This document shows, one piece after another, positions 1-7,119 of a DNA stretch of 7,188 nt (position 1 is the stretch's first letter; each line of letters starts with the position of its first letter). The notes under the pieces are model-generated. The model was not told the DNA's origin, did not search any database, and worked only from the letters and a program-made list of their open reading frames with translations. The stretch comes from an uncultured Bacilli bacterium (GTDB lineage: Bacteria > Bacillota_I > Bacilli_A > RF39 > UBA660): positions 1-7,188 of the forward strand of contig CANRME010000064.1 of assembly GCA_947631655.1 (NCBI GenBank). Reading direction: 5' to 3'. A program made the translations under genes and the position numbers.

Positions 1-1826
1 ATAGCATCTGCTACTTCACTATCTTCGCCGATTTCTTTTTCTTCACCGGTATCGACACCATAATATTTACCTAAAGCTTTTAAGCTATGTCTTTTTTGGT
101 CACGGTTTATTACTCTAGATAGCATTAAGGTATCAATTATCGGATTAGTTAGGAGGCCTAAATTATAACGATAATAAGCCATATCTAACATATTTTTATC
201 GAATCTCGCATTATGAGCAACTAATGGAAGACTACCAATCCACTCTTTAAATTTTTTAATTACTTCTTCTTCGTTAGGGGCATCTTTGACATCTTCATCA
301 GAAATATCGGTAACTTTCGTAATAGCTTCATCGATATGATGTCCTGGATTAATTAATTCATCGAAACGATCAATTACTTCACCATTATGGATTTTAACGG
401 CTCCAATTTCAATCATAGAATCCCCTAATCCCGGATTAAAGCCCGTGGTTTCAGTATCGAAAATAACAAAAGTATTGTCTTCTATTTTTTGATTATTAGC
501 ATTAAAACAAACATTAAGGTAAGATTCACACATATCAAGTTCGACGCCATAACCGGCTTTAAAATATGGCGGATTTTTTAACTCTTCTTCAGTTTCGGTA
601 ATATATTTTGTGATTTCCTTAACTGCTTCTACGTTACCTTGTTCTTCATTTTCTTTAAGAGAAGTTTTTAACTCATTTATTTTTGCTTCTAATTTCTTTT
701 TAATATCTTTATTATAGCTAGTTACCGTATTAAAAACATGAGGGAAAGATTGGCATGAATCTTTATCAGTAATAACAACTCCGGAATGGCCAAAATTCAT
801 TGCCATTTTTACTAAGGCTACTTCATCACAAACGCCATCCATCTGACTCATCATGGTATGCGCGTGTAACTCAACCCGTTTTTCACTAGCATTATCTTCT
901 CTTTTTATTTCTTCATTTTCGATGCTTTCATAACTGCGAAGATTAAAAACTAAATCTTTTGAATAACTATCATATCTTACTTGGCCAACAAAAGCATACC
1001 AATTTCCTTCTTTTAATTCTTTAGATTTTTCTTCAAAATCTTTTTCATCTTTGGCAAAATATTTAGCCACAATACTAGAAGTTTTATCACTAATTTTTAA
1101 AGTAATTAGATACAAAGTTCTTCCATCTTTAGTTTTTAATTCATTAAATTCACTCCCAAAAATATAAGCTTCTAAATGAACATTATTTTCTTCTTTTACT
1201 AAACTTTTAATAGTTACTAAACCTTTTCTTGAATAACCTACTTTCTTACGAGGTTGATAAGATGAACTGCTACTTGAAGTATCTTCTGGGATTACGACTT
1301 CTATAGGACGATTTTTTTCTTCCGTAATTTCTTTAATAACTGAATCCGTCATTTCTGAGTCGATATTTATATTCAAAGCATAATCGTTAAAACCATAAGT
1401 ACTTAATTCTTGTAAAAAATCTTCTTTTAATTCATTTAAAATATCTTCTTCAGTTTTACTAGCAATGGATACATCAATAGTTTGATCAAGAATTTTAACA
1501 TTTTCTTTATTTATAGTTACTAAAGAAGGATGCGTGTTTTTTGCTTCTTCAAGAATATTTAAAAAAACAGCTAAAACATCTTCGGGACGGATGGTATCAT
1601 AAATGAAGTTAATGACAACATCATTTTCATGTTTTATTCCTTTTTTAGAACAAGCAAGCAATTTTTTTACTTCTTCTAAATTACATGGTAAATCATTACT
1701 TAAAGATACATAAAATTTTTCTTCTTCTTTATTTAAGATAACTTTACTAATATGGGAGTTTGTAAAAGTATCATCAACTATTTCATAATTTATACTTTTT
1801 AAAAAATTTTTTACTTCTTTATCCAT
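1..1826 (-). CDS. polC: DNA polymerase III PolC-type alpha subunit, N-terminal part (cut by window edge)
   Basis: This is the replicative polymerase of low-GC Gram-positives, with a built-in 3'-5' proofreading exonuclease. The reading frame is open from ATG at 1826 to the left edge: 608 codons, less than half of the roughly 1,440 residues usual for PolC. Seen in order: an N-terminal domain (about 1-190), an OB-fold region (about 200-305), a PHP domain opening with VELHAHTMMSQMDG (H321, H323, D330), and a DnaQ-like exonuclease inserted in it. Exo I is FDTETTG (D457, E459) and Exo II is VAHNARFD (D543). The Exo III HxAxxD has not appeared when the window ends, although its usual lead-in (RHSLKAL) is present. 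Two oddities: the usual PHP motif TDH reads TDK (K355), and a charged, probably helical stretch of about 45 residues (372-418) is inserted before the YGVE strand. The start is supported by AGAAAGG eight bases upstream. It lies two bases after dnaE and is probably in its operon. The polymerase palm and fingers are outside the window. Confidence 0.95.
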   Translation of the reverse strand, partial: MDKEVKNFLKSINYEIVDDTFTNSHISKVILNKEEEKFYVSLSNDLPCNLEEVKKLLACSKKGIKHENDVVINFIYDTIRPEDVLAVFLNILEEAKNTHPSLVTINKENVKILDQTIDVSIASKTEEDILNELKEDFLQELSTYGFNDYALNINIDSEMTDSVIKEITEEKNRPIEVVIPEDTSSSSSSYQPRKKVGYSRKGLVTIKSLVKEENNVHLEAYIFGSEFNELKTKDGRTLYLITLKISDKTSSIVAKYFAKDEKDFEEKSKELKEGNWYAFVGQVRYDSYSKDLVFNLRSYESIENEEIKREDNASEKRVELHAHTMMSQMDGVCDEVALVKMAMNFGHSGVVITDKDSCQSFPHVFNTVTSYNKDIKKKLEAKINELKTSLKENEEQGNVEAVKEITKYITETEEELKNPPYFKAGYGVELDMCESYLNVCFNANNQKIEDNTFVIFDTETTGFNPGLGDSMIEIGAVKIHNGEVIDRFDELINPGHHIDEAITKVTDISDEDVKDAPNEEEVIKKFKEWIGSLPLVAHNARFDKNMLDMAYYRYNLGLLTNPIIDTLMLSRVINRDQKRHSLKALGKYYGVDTGEEKEIGEDSEVADA

Positions 1827-1828
1827 TT

Positions 1829-4729
1829 CTATAACCTTTCTAAGTGTACAACATTTATTTGATATTTATCAAATCTTTTTTCGACACGACCTTTTATCAT
1901 AACTAAGTCATCGTTATTAAGTCCTACTAATAGTTTACTATATTTAGGGAAAATTACAAAGTCGATTATGCCCTTTTCATCACTTCCGGTAATAAAAGCC
2001 ATTTCTTCTTGTTTTTTGGTTGTAATTTTTCTTATTTTAGAAATAACGACAATAGTTTTAACAAATTTATCAAAATAATTTTTAATATTTATCGATTTTA
2101 CAATATCTGTTTGATATTTACTTGCTGGATGGTTGGTTAAATATACTCCTAAGACTTCTACTTCGTGTTTTATTAAAACAGATAAAGCATACTCGCTTAC
2201 TTCTTCAATCATCGGTTCCATAACCAAGCTCTCATCTAAATTGTGACAAATTTCAGCATAGTTTATAGCAATATCTAAATTTTTAATAATGGTAGCAATA
2301 TTTAAATCAAAACCTTTAAAAGCCCCGGCATAAGCTAAAGCGGTGATGGTTTTTTTATTGATATTTTTAGAGTAACATCGTGCGGTAAAATTAAAGAAAT
2401 CTTTAAATTCACCTTTATTTCTTTCTTCTATTATATATTTTGCTCCTAAAGTACCTACACCTTTAATAGAGGACAAAGGCATTCTAACGCCAGTTTTTTC
2501 AATATTAAAATACTCTTTACTTAAATTAATATCGGGACGTAAGATATTTAAGTTTCTTATCTTTAACATATTTATATATTCGTTAGTTTTAGCATCACTA
2601 CCGATACTCATATTAAGCAAATTAGTAATAAAGTACTCTGGATAATACGTTTTTAAATAAGCCATTTGGTAACCGATAATCGCATAACATACAGAGTGCG
2701 CTTTATTGAAGCCGTAATTTGCAAATTTTAAGATTAAGTCATATATTTCTGTAGCAATATTAGCATCTATTCCTTTATTTTGTGCACGTTTGATAAAGTT
2801 ATCTTTTTCACCTAGAATTATTTCTTTTTTCTTTTTACTCATTGCCCGTCTTATATTATCGGCTTCGGCATAAGTATAACCAGCTAAGGAAACTAAAATC
2901 TGCATTATTTGTTCTTGGTAGACAATAATGCCATAAGTTTCTTTTAAGATAGGTTCTAAGCTAGGATGGAGATAAGTAATTTTTTCTTTCCCTTCTTTTC
3001 GTCTGATAAAGGAATCAATATTTTGCATAGGTCCCGGACGAAACAAAGCTACCGCCGCATATAAATCAAAGATACTTTTAGGTTGTAATTTTTTCGCAAA
3101 ATTAATCATGCCATTACTTTCAAATTGGAATACTCCTAAAGTATCTCCCCTGCTAAACAATTCAAAAACTTTAGAATCATTATAATTAATATTTTTTAAA
3201 TCTAGGGAAAGCCCTTTATTCATCTTTATTAAATCTAAGACATTATGAATAACTGTTAAATGCGAAATGGCTAAGAAATCCATTTTTAAAAGGCCTAAAT
3301 CTTCTAGATAATTCATAGTAACACCGGTTGCTAAAGTGTCAGCGCCCATATAAACGGGAATTATTTCATCTAAAGTTTTAGAAGATATTACTACACCTGC
3401 TGCATGAGTAGAGATATGTCTTTTTAATCCCTCTAATTTCATACCTATTTTATAAACTTTATTTAAGTTGTTTGATTTGACATATTCTAGAATTTGCGGA
3501 TTCTTTAAATTATCAGCTAGAGATGCCATTCTATCTAATTTTTTGGTTAAATAATCAATTTTTTCACTATCTATTTCTAATACTTTACCAACATCTCTTA
3601 TGACTTGACGTGATCCTAAAGTTCCATAAGTCATAATTAAACTTACTTTATCATGACCATATTTTTCTTTAACATAATTAATTACTTCATCTCTTCTCGT
3701 ATCTTCAAAATCGGTATCAATATCGGGCATGGTAATCCGGTCGGGGTTTAAAAAGCGTTCAAATAACAAATTATATTTTAAAGGATCAATTTCCGTGATA
3801 CCCAAACAATAACTTACTAAAGAACCGGCGGCACTACCTCTTCCAGGTCCCACTAAAATATTATTTTGTTTGGCAAATTTAATATAATCATAAACAATTA
3901 AAAAGTAAGAAACAAATCCCATATTTTTAATAACACTTAATTCATATATTAATCTCTCACTATAATTTTTAGGAACATTACCATCCAGTCTTTTTAATAA
4001 ACCTTTTTTACATAAAGCTCCTAAATAAGCAAATTCATCTTTAATACTTTCATCATATTTTGGAATATATCTTTCTTGTTTAGGAAGTTCTAAGTTAAAA
4101 TTGGAAGCAAAATCTAAAGTACTTTTAATATCTTCTTCATTAGTAGTTTCTTTATAATAATCATCTTCCCCATATTTATTTTGATAGTTACTTATAGAAG
4201 TACCTTGTTTTATCATTTCTAAATAATCTAAGTATATAACATCATTACTATCTAATGCCCTAATGGTATTACCATAAACTAAATTTTTAGTTATAATCAT
4301 AGCATTTTGTTTTTCATAATTATTTTTATATACTAAATAAACTTGATATAAATCCTTTAAATTATTATATAAATCATATGATTCATAAGGAAGAACAGCA
4401 ATAATATTATTTTTATATAATTCTAAATCAACTAAATTATATTCTCTTTCTTGTTTTAAAGTATTAATTTTTAATAAGTTTTTAAAACCAGTATAATCTT
4501 TAGCATATAAATATATTTTTTCTTTATTTATTTCGATTTCTAATCCGATAATAGGATTAATGTTATTTTTCTTACATAAAGTATAAAATTCAATAGCAGA
4601 GAATAAATTATCATCTACGATACCACAATTAGTGATATTATGTTCTTTTAGAAAAAAAATTAAATTAGGTATTCTTATCATACTATTAAGAAGTGAATGC
4701 TCCGTTTTAATAGCTATAGGAATAAACAT
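1829..4729 (-). CDS. dnaE: DNA polymerase III alpha subunit DnaE (short Gram-positive form)
   Basis: C-family DNA polymerase, 966 residues against about 1,115 for Bacillus subtilis DnaE and 1,160 for E. coli. In PolC-bearing bacteria this enzyme extends RNA primers, mainly on the lagging strand, before hand-over to PolC (family knowledge). Seen: a PHP-like domain (1-about 230), palm motifs GPGRGSAAGS (294-303) and PDIDTDF (335-341) with catalytic Asp D336 and D338, and a third acidic residue D484 in KMDFL. The fingers motif NYGFNKAHS (671-679) is followed by a helix-hairpin-helix around SIKGVGTLGA (754-763) and an OB fold (about 891-962) with which the protein ends. There is no tau-binding extension. 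The PHP metal site is degenerate: the HxH motif reads IAIK, TDH reads VDD, and the late D-x-H is NDVIY, so PHP nuclease activity is unlikely. ATG 4729 is preceded by GGGTGGTGA and an extended -10 promoter. It is the first gene of a dnaE-polC transcription unit. Confidence 0.96.
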   Translation of the reverse strand: MFIPIAIKTEHSLLNSMIRIPNLIFFLKEHNITNCGIVDDNLFSAIEFYTLCKKNNINPIIGLEIEINKEKIYLYAKDYTGFKNLLKINTLKQEREYNLVDLELYKNNIIAVLPYESYDLYNNLKDLYQVYLVYKNNYEKQNAMIITKNLVYGNTIRALDSNDVIYLDYLEMIKQGTSISNYQNKYGEDDYYKETTNEEDIKSTLDFASNFNLELPKQERYIPKYDESIKDEFAYLGALCKKGLLKRLDGNVPKNYSERLIYELSVIKNMGFVSYFLIVYDYIKFAKQNNILVGPGRGSAAGSLVSYCLGITEIDPLKYNLLFERFLNPDRITMPDIDTDFEDTRRDEVINYVKEKYGHDKVSLIMTYGTLGSRQVIRDVGKVLEIDSEKIDYLTKKLDRMASLADNLKNPQILEYVKSNNLNKVYKIGMKLEGLKRHISTHAAGVVISSKTLDEIIPVYMGADTLATGVTMNYLEDLGLLKMDFLAISHLTVIHNVLDLIKMNKGLSLDLKNINYNDSKVFELFSRGDTLGVFQFESNGMINFAKKLQPKSIFDLYAAVALFRPGPMQNIDSFIRRKEGKEKITYLHPSLEPILKETYGIIVYQEQIMQILVSLAGYTYAEADNIRRAMSKKKKEIILGEKDNFIKRAQNKGIDANIATEIYDLILKFANYGFNKAHSVCYAIIGYQMAYLKTYYPEYFITNLLNMSIGSDAKTNEYINMLKIRNLNILRPDINLSKEYFNIEKTGVRMPLSSIKGVGTLGAKYIIEERNKGEFKDFFNFTARCYSKNINKKTITALAYAGAFKGFDLNIATIIKNLDIAINYAEICHNLDESLVMEPMIEEVSEYALSVLIKHEVEVLGVYLTNHPASKYQTDIVKSINIKNYFDKFVKTIVVISKIRKITTKKQEEMAFITGSDEKGIIDFVIFPKYSKLLVGLNNDDLVMIKGRVEKRFDKYQINVVHLERL
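1835..1841 (-). promoter_or_regulatory. polC ribosome binding site inside the dnaE 3' end
   Basis: AGAAAGG lies eight bases before the polC ATG and inside the last codons of dnaE. Together with the two-base gap between the dnaE TAG and the polC ATG, this fixes the polC start and suggests translational coupling. No promoter or terminator fits between the two genes. Confidence 0.8.
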
Positions 4730-4733
4730 AATA

Positions 4734-4742
4734 TCACCACCC
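4734..4742 (-). promoter_or_regulatory. dnaE Shine-Dalgarno
   Basis: GGGTGGTGA ends four bases before ATG 4729 and resembles the consensus AGGAGGTGA. It supports this start over the internal Met codons (residues 17 onward). Confidence 0.75.
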
Positions 4743-4751
4743 TATATCAAA

Positions 4752-4760
4752 ATTATATCA
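4752..4760 (-). promoter_or_regulatory. dnaE-polC promoter, extended -10 type
   Basis: TGATATAAT on the minus strand is a perfect TATAAT with the upstream TGn of an extended -10 element. No good -35 lies 16-18 bases further up, where the sequence belongs to the preceding terminator stem; extended -10 promoters often do without one. Transcription would start near 4745, giving a leader of about 16 bases before dnaE. No operator or riboswitch fits in this short space. Confidence 0.65.
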
Positions 4761-4769
4761 CAACTCAAG

Positions 4770-4801
4770 AAAAAAGAAATTAACTTTCTTTGTTAATTTC
4801 T
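4770..4801 (-). terminator. Intrinsic terminator of the surface-protein gene
   Basis: On the minus strand, arms GAAATTAAC and GTTAATTTC pair perfectly (9 bp, 10 with the flanking A-T), with loop AAAGAAA, followed directly by six T. It begins a few bases after the surface gene stop codon and ends before the dnaE promoter, so it separates the two transcription units. The stem is AT-rich, as expected at this GC content. The plus-strand copy lacks an equally clean T run (TTTCT only), so it acts mainly on minus-strand transcripts. Confidence 0.85.
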
Positions 4802-4807
4802 AAAATA

Positions 4808-6565
4808 TTAAGCCGCGGATAAAATAGAGCGAAAAGATAAACCCGAAATACCAGCACCATTACCATAAGAAAAAGCTACTATACCAGAGTATCTGCTACC
4901 AGTATATCGCTCACGTCGGAAAAATGGTTGAACCCCTACATTACCAATCAATGGGAAGTATGAATTATCGCTATTCCATCCACCGGTACCACTACCATAA
5001 GTCGCTAAAGTTTCTCGGGTAGCATCACCCAAATGCCCTCTTTCGTGGGTTAAAAACGAATCACTAAATCCATATAAATCGTAATATTTTTGATTTGGCA
5101 TATTTTCCACACTTAATCCACTATAATCTGTATTATAATATGGAACCCCACTATTTTTTTCTGTTATTAAACCCATCATGTATTCAGATGCTCCACCATT
5201 CATATCATATATGCCATACATATTTCCCGTGGTACTTGCTTTTACTCCTCCAGTGTTCCATTGTTTATCGGCTTCACATTTTGCTGGGGTATCTTCTTCT
5301 GTATTCCATTGTACTTCAGCACTTACACTTCCTCCTACACATCCGGTATATGTTCCACCCCATTGGGTCATATCTATACCTTGAGCCGCGTTGTTTATCC
5401 ATATTTCACAATTTTCTTTATTCATTCCTTCTATTGTGCAACCTTCTCCATTATAAGTATATATTCCATATATACTTTGGGTTAAATAGGCAACAGCTCC
5501 CCATTCACTATTTTTCATAATTCTGGTATCTACTTCACCATGTTTTAAATTATATTTATTTCCTTCTTTATTTAATGCTTGTTCTGTAAAAAATGCTGTT
5601 GATATACTTTTGTTTACCATACTTGTTTTATTAGGCAATATTATTATTTCCCCTATATCATTTTCATTTCTACCAATTGCATCTTCGGCATCACTTGGTT
5701 CAAATTTTCCGACCCAAAATCCTTCTAACTCTGTTTCTCCAAAGGTAAATGCAGGATGAGTATACCATTCTTGATTTTGAACTTCAGATTTTGTTTCTTT
5801 ATTTAAACAATTTTCGGTTATGATTCCATTCCCTTCATTAATATATGTACACTCTATATCTCCTGTATTTGAAATGCCACTTTCAAACTTAATATTTATT
5901 ATTTGTTTTGGTGCACTACTCTTAGGAATTACATTCCATAGTTGATATTTATATCTTGGTATCCAGACATACATTTGAAGTATATCACTTTCTTCTATTT
6001 TTGCATTAATTCTTAACTTCCCATTCTCATCATAAAATGTGTCTTTTTTCTTTTCATAATCTATTAAGACCGCATTTCCCCATTTATGTTCATTATAGTT
6101 ATACCATTCTTTCTCTACATCTGCTATGTATATATTTCCTTGATCAAAATATATTGGTATTAATCCTTGATATAATTCTGGAGTATTTGCTCCACTTTTA
6201 TCTCGATAGTTTTTAGTAAAGTATATATTACATTTATCTTCTTTATTTGTTGTTAATGTTAATTCCCATTTCTCATAATCAAATTCCCATGTACTATTAT
6301 TATCACATACTACTTTATCAAAATAATATTTACTTTTATCGGGAAATGCATCTTGTTTACTATCATCTACATATATAGCTAAATTTTTATTACTAAAATT
6401 ATCTACTTGAGTATAAATAACTCTTTTGTCATATTTTATTTGATATAAAGCATAACTACTTCCTATGGCAACAACTAATAATAAAGATATTACACCTATT
6501 ATTATTTTATTTTTATTTCCTTTTTGAATTTTCTTTAATTCTTTTTCTGGGTTAAACATTCTCAT
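4808..6565 (-). CDS. Membrane-anchored surface protein with SUMF1/C-type-lectin-like C-terminal domain
   Basis: I do not recognise a named gene. The 585-residue protein starts with a basic stretch, then one hydrophobic segment (about 20-42, ending SSYALYQ) typical of a signal anchor, so the rest is probably extracytoplasmic. Residues 43-120 look like a small beta domain with a C-W-W-C pattern (C87, W93, W100, C112). The C-terminal half carries GFWVGKFEPS (about 282-291), NSEWGAVAYL (352-361), GNMYGIYDMNGGASEYMMG (447-465) and a terminal SFRSIL (577-582). These resemble the formylglycine-generating-enzyme/C-type-lectin fold (NVYGLYDMHGNVWEW, GFRVVL), used in many bacteria for binding rather than catalysis. 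Four Cys between about 376 and 430 could form disulphides. A GTG at 6571 extends the frame by two residues but lies three bases from the AAGGTAGG site; ATG 6565 lies nine bases away and was chosen. The gene stands alone, with its own poly-G promoter and terminator. GC is about 42% in its last 240 bases against about 20% near its start. Ligand and function are unknown. Confidence 0.85.
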   Translation of the reverse strand: MRMFNPEKELKKIQKGNKNKIIIGVISLLLVVAIGSSYALYQIKYDKRVIYTQVDNFSNKNLAIYVDDSKQDAFPDKSKYYFDKVVCDNNSTWEFDYEKWELTLTTNKEDKCNIYFTKNYRDKSGANTPELYQGLIPIYFDQGNIYIADVEKEWYNYNEHKWGNAVLIDYEKKKDTFYDENGKLRINAKIEESDILQMYVWIPRYKYQLWNVIPKSSAPKQIINIKFESGISNTGDIECTYINEGNGIITENCLNKETKSEVQNQEWYTHPAFTFGETELEGFWVGKFEPSDAEDAIGRNENDIGEIIILPNKTSMVNKSISTAFFTEQALNKEGNKYNLKHGEVDTRIMKNSEWGAVAYLTQSIYGIYTYNGEGCTIEGMNKENCEIWINNAAQGIDMTQWGGTYTGCVGGSVSAEVQWNTEEDTPAKCEADKQWNTGGVKASTTGNMYGIYDMNGGASEYMMGLITEKNSGVPYYNTDYSGLSVENMPNQKYYDLYGFSDSFLTHERGHLGDATRETLATYGSGTGGWNSDNSYFPLIGNVGVQPFFRRERYTGSRYSGIVAFSYGNGAGISGLSFRSILSAA

Positions 6566-6574
6566 ATACACATT

Positions 6575-6582
6575 CCTACCTT
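6575..6582 (-). promoter_or_regulatory. Ribosome binding site of the surface-protein gene
   Basis: AAGGTAGG lies nine bases before ATG 6565, three before GTG 6571 and fifteen before ATG 6559. The spacing decides for ATG 6565. Confidence 0.75.
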
Positions 6583-6595
6583 ATGTGTATATCTT

Positions 6596-6622
6596 ATCAT
6601 ATTACACCCCCCCCCCCGTCAA
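6596..6622 (-). promoter_or_regulatory. Surface-gene promoter with poly-G spacer (putative phase-variable switch)
   Basis: On the minus strand, TTGACG (6622-6617, 5 of 6 to the -35 consensus) and TATGAT (6601-6596, 5 of 6 to the -10) are separated by 15 bases: ten G then TGTAA. The G run totals eleven, its first G being the last base of the -35 hexamer. Transcription would start near 6589, about 24 bases before ATG 6565. Fifteen bases is short of the 17 optimum, so as sequenced the promoter may be weak, and gain of two G would make it optimal. Less consensus-like -10 alternatives are GATAAG (spacer 18) and TAAGAT (spacer 20). The layout copies known slippage-controlled promoters such as that of Neisseria porA. 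Switching itself is inferred. Confidence 0.7.
6607..6617. repeat. Homopolymer of 11 C (plus strand) / 11 G (minus strand)
   Basis: Eleven consecutive C on the plus strand in otherwise very AT-rich DNA. It is a mononucleotide repeat long enough to be prone to replication slippage. It fills two thirds of the spacer of the surface-gene promoter. The exact length is also liable to sequencing or assembly error. Confidence 0.95.
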
Positions 6623-6654
6623 GGCAAAACAAAAAAAGAAATGCTTTTGCTATG

Positions 6655-6680
6655 CTAAACTTAAAGTGGACAGTAATGGA
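6655..6680 (+). repeat. Candidate left terminal inverted repeat of the IS3 element
   Basis: The stretch contains CTTAAAGTGGACAGT, which resembles IS3-family ends with a GTGGACA core, and lies about 70-95 bases before orfA, a normal distance. Without the right end it cannot be paired or trimmed to the base. Confidence 0.35.
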
Positions 6681-6733
6681 GGGTTTGTAGTCATTTATTT
6701 ATTTTATTTACACATTTATGTTATATTTATTTT

Positions 6734-6740
6734 AGAAAGG
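6734..6740 (+). promoter_or_regulatory. orfA ribosome binding site
   Basis: AGAAAGG lies ten bases before ATG 6751, the same motif as used by polC. It supports this start. I see no clear promoter hexamers in the roughly 70 bases upstream; IS3 elements often keep theirs weak until the ends join in the circular intermediate. Confidence 0.65.
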
Positions 6741-6750
6741 TTGTGTTTTT

Positions 6751-7119
6751 ATGAATTCTGTTTATTCTACTTCTCTTAAGAAAAAATTATGTGAAGATAT
6801 TTGTTTTAATCATGCTTCTACTATTAATACTGCTCGTTTATATAATATTCCTCTTAAAACTTTAGAAAAATGGATTACTGCTTTTAATAAAGATGTCCAT
6901 TGTTTTGATTCTAGTGATGAACCATCATCTTTTGATTTTAAATTTATTAAGGATATTTCTTCTGATGATGATTATAGTAATTTATCTAATGATGATCTTA
7001 AAAAATTATTAATGAAAAAGGATATTGAAATTGCTCGCTTAAAAAAAGGGTATCTAGTGAAAGAAGGTGGTACGGGAGAAAAGGTCTTCATTACTTTCTC
7101 CAAAAAGAATTCGAAGTAA
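6751..7119 (+). CDS. IS3-family transposase OrfA (helix-turn-helix protein)
   Basis: The 122-residue protein has the IS3 OrfA plan: an N-terminal helix-turn-helix of HTH_8/HTH_Tnp_1 type (about 5-45, with STINTARLYNIPLKTLEKWI), an acidic Ser/Asp-rich linker (about 52-80), and a short leucine-zipper-like helix (about 80-98, LSNDDLKKLLMKKDIEIARLKK). OrfA binds the element's ends and regulates transposition; fused to OrfB by frameshifting it becomes the transposase. The residues after LKKG (98-122) are the frame-0 tail read when ribosomes do not shift, and they overlap orfB. The start has AGAAAGG ten bases upstream. The linker is unusually rich in Asp and Ser. No defect is visible, so the left part of the element appears intact. 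Confidence 0.85.
   Translation: MNSVYSTSLKKKLCEDICFNHASTINTARLYNIPLKTLEKWITAFNKDVHCFDSSDEPSSFDFKFIKDISSDDDYSNLSNDDLKKLLMKKDIEIARLKKGYLVKEGGTGEKVFITFSKKNSK

Noticed and set aside
5095..5520. Plus-strand open frame of 141 codons, and shorter ones at 5178-5384 and 5261-5485
   Set aside because: They lie antisense inside the surface gene, have no ribosome binding site or recognisable domain, and their Tyr/Leu/His-rich composition is the mirror of the AT-rich coding strand.
4808..6565. True formylglycine-generating enzyme or sulfatase-modifying activity
   Set aside because: Only fold-type motifs are seen. The catalytic Cys arrangement is not recognisable, and the usual NVWEW is NGGASEYM, so a binding role is more likely.
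6569..6571. GTG as start of the surface protein
   Set aside because: Only three bases from the ribosome binding site; ATG 6565 has ideal spacing.
6624..6650. Possible hairpin GCAAAA ... TTTTGC
   Set aside because: Six mostly A-T pairs with a 15-base A-rich loop and no T run; too weak to call a terminator or regulatory structure.
6585..6779. Plus-strand open frame of 64 codons
   Set aside because: It runs across the poly-C promoter tract, the probable IS boundary and the orfA start, and encodes a low-complexity product with no homology I recognise.
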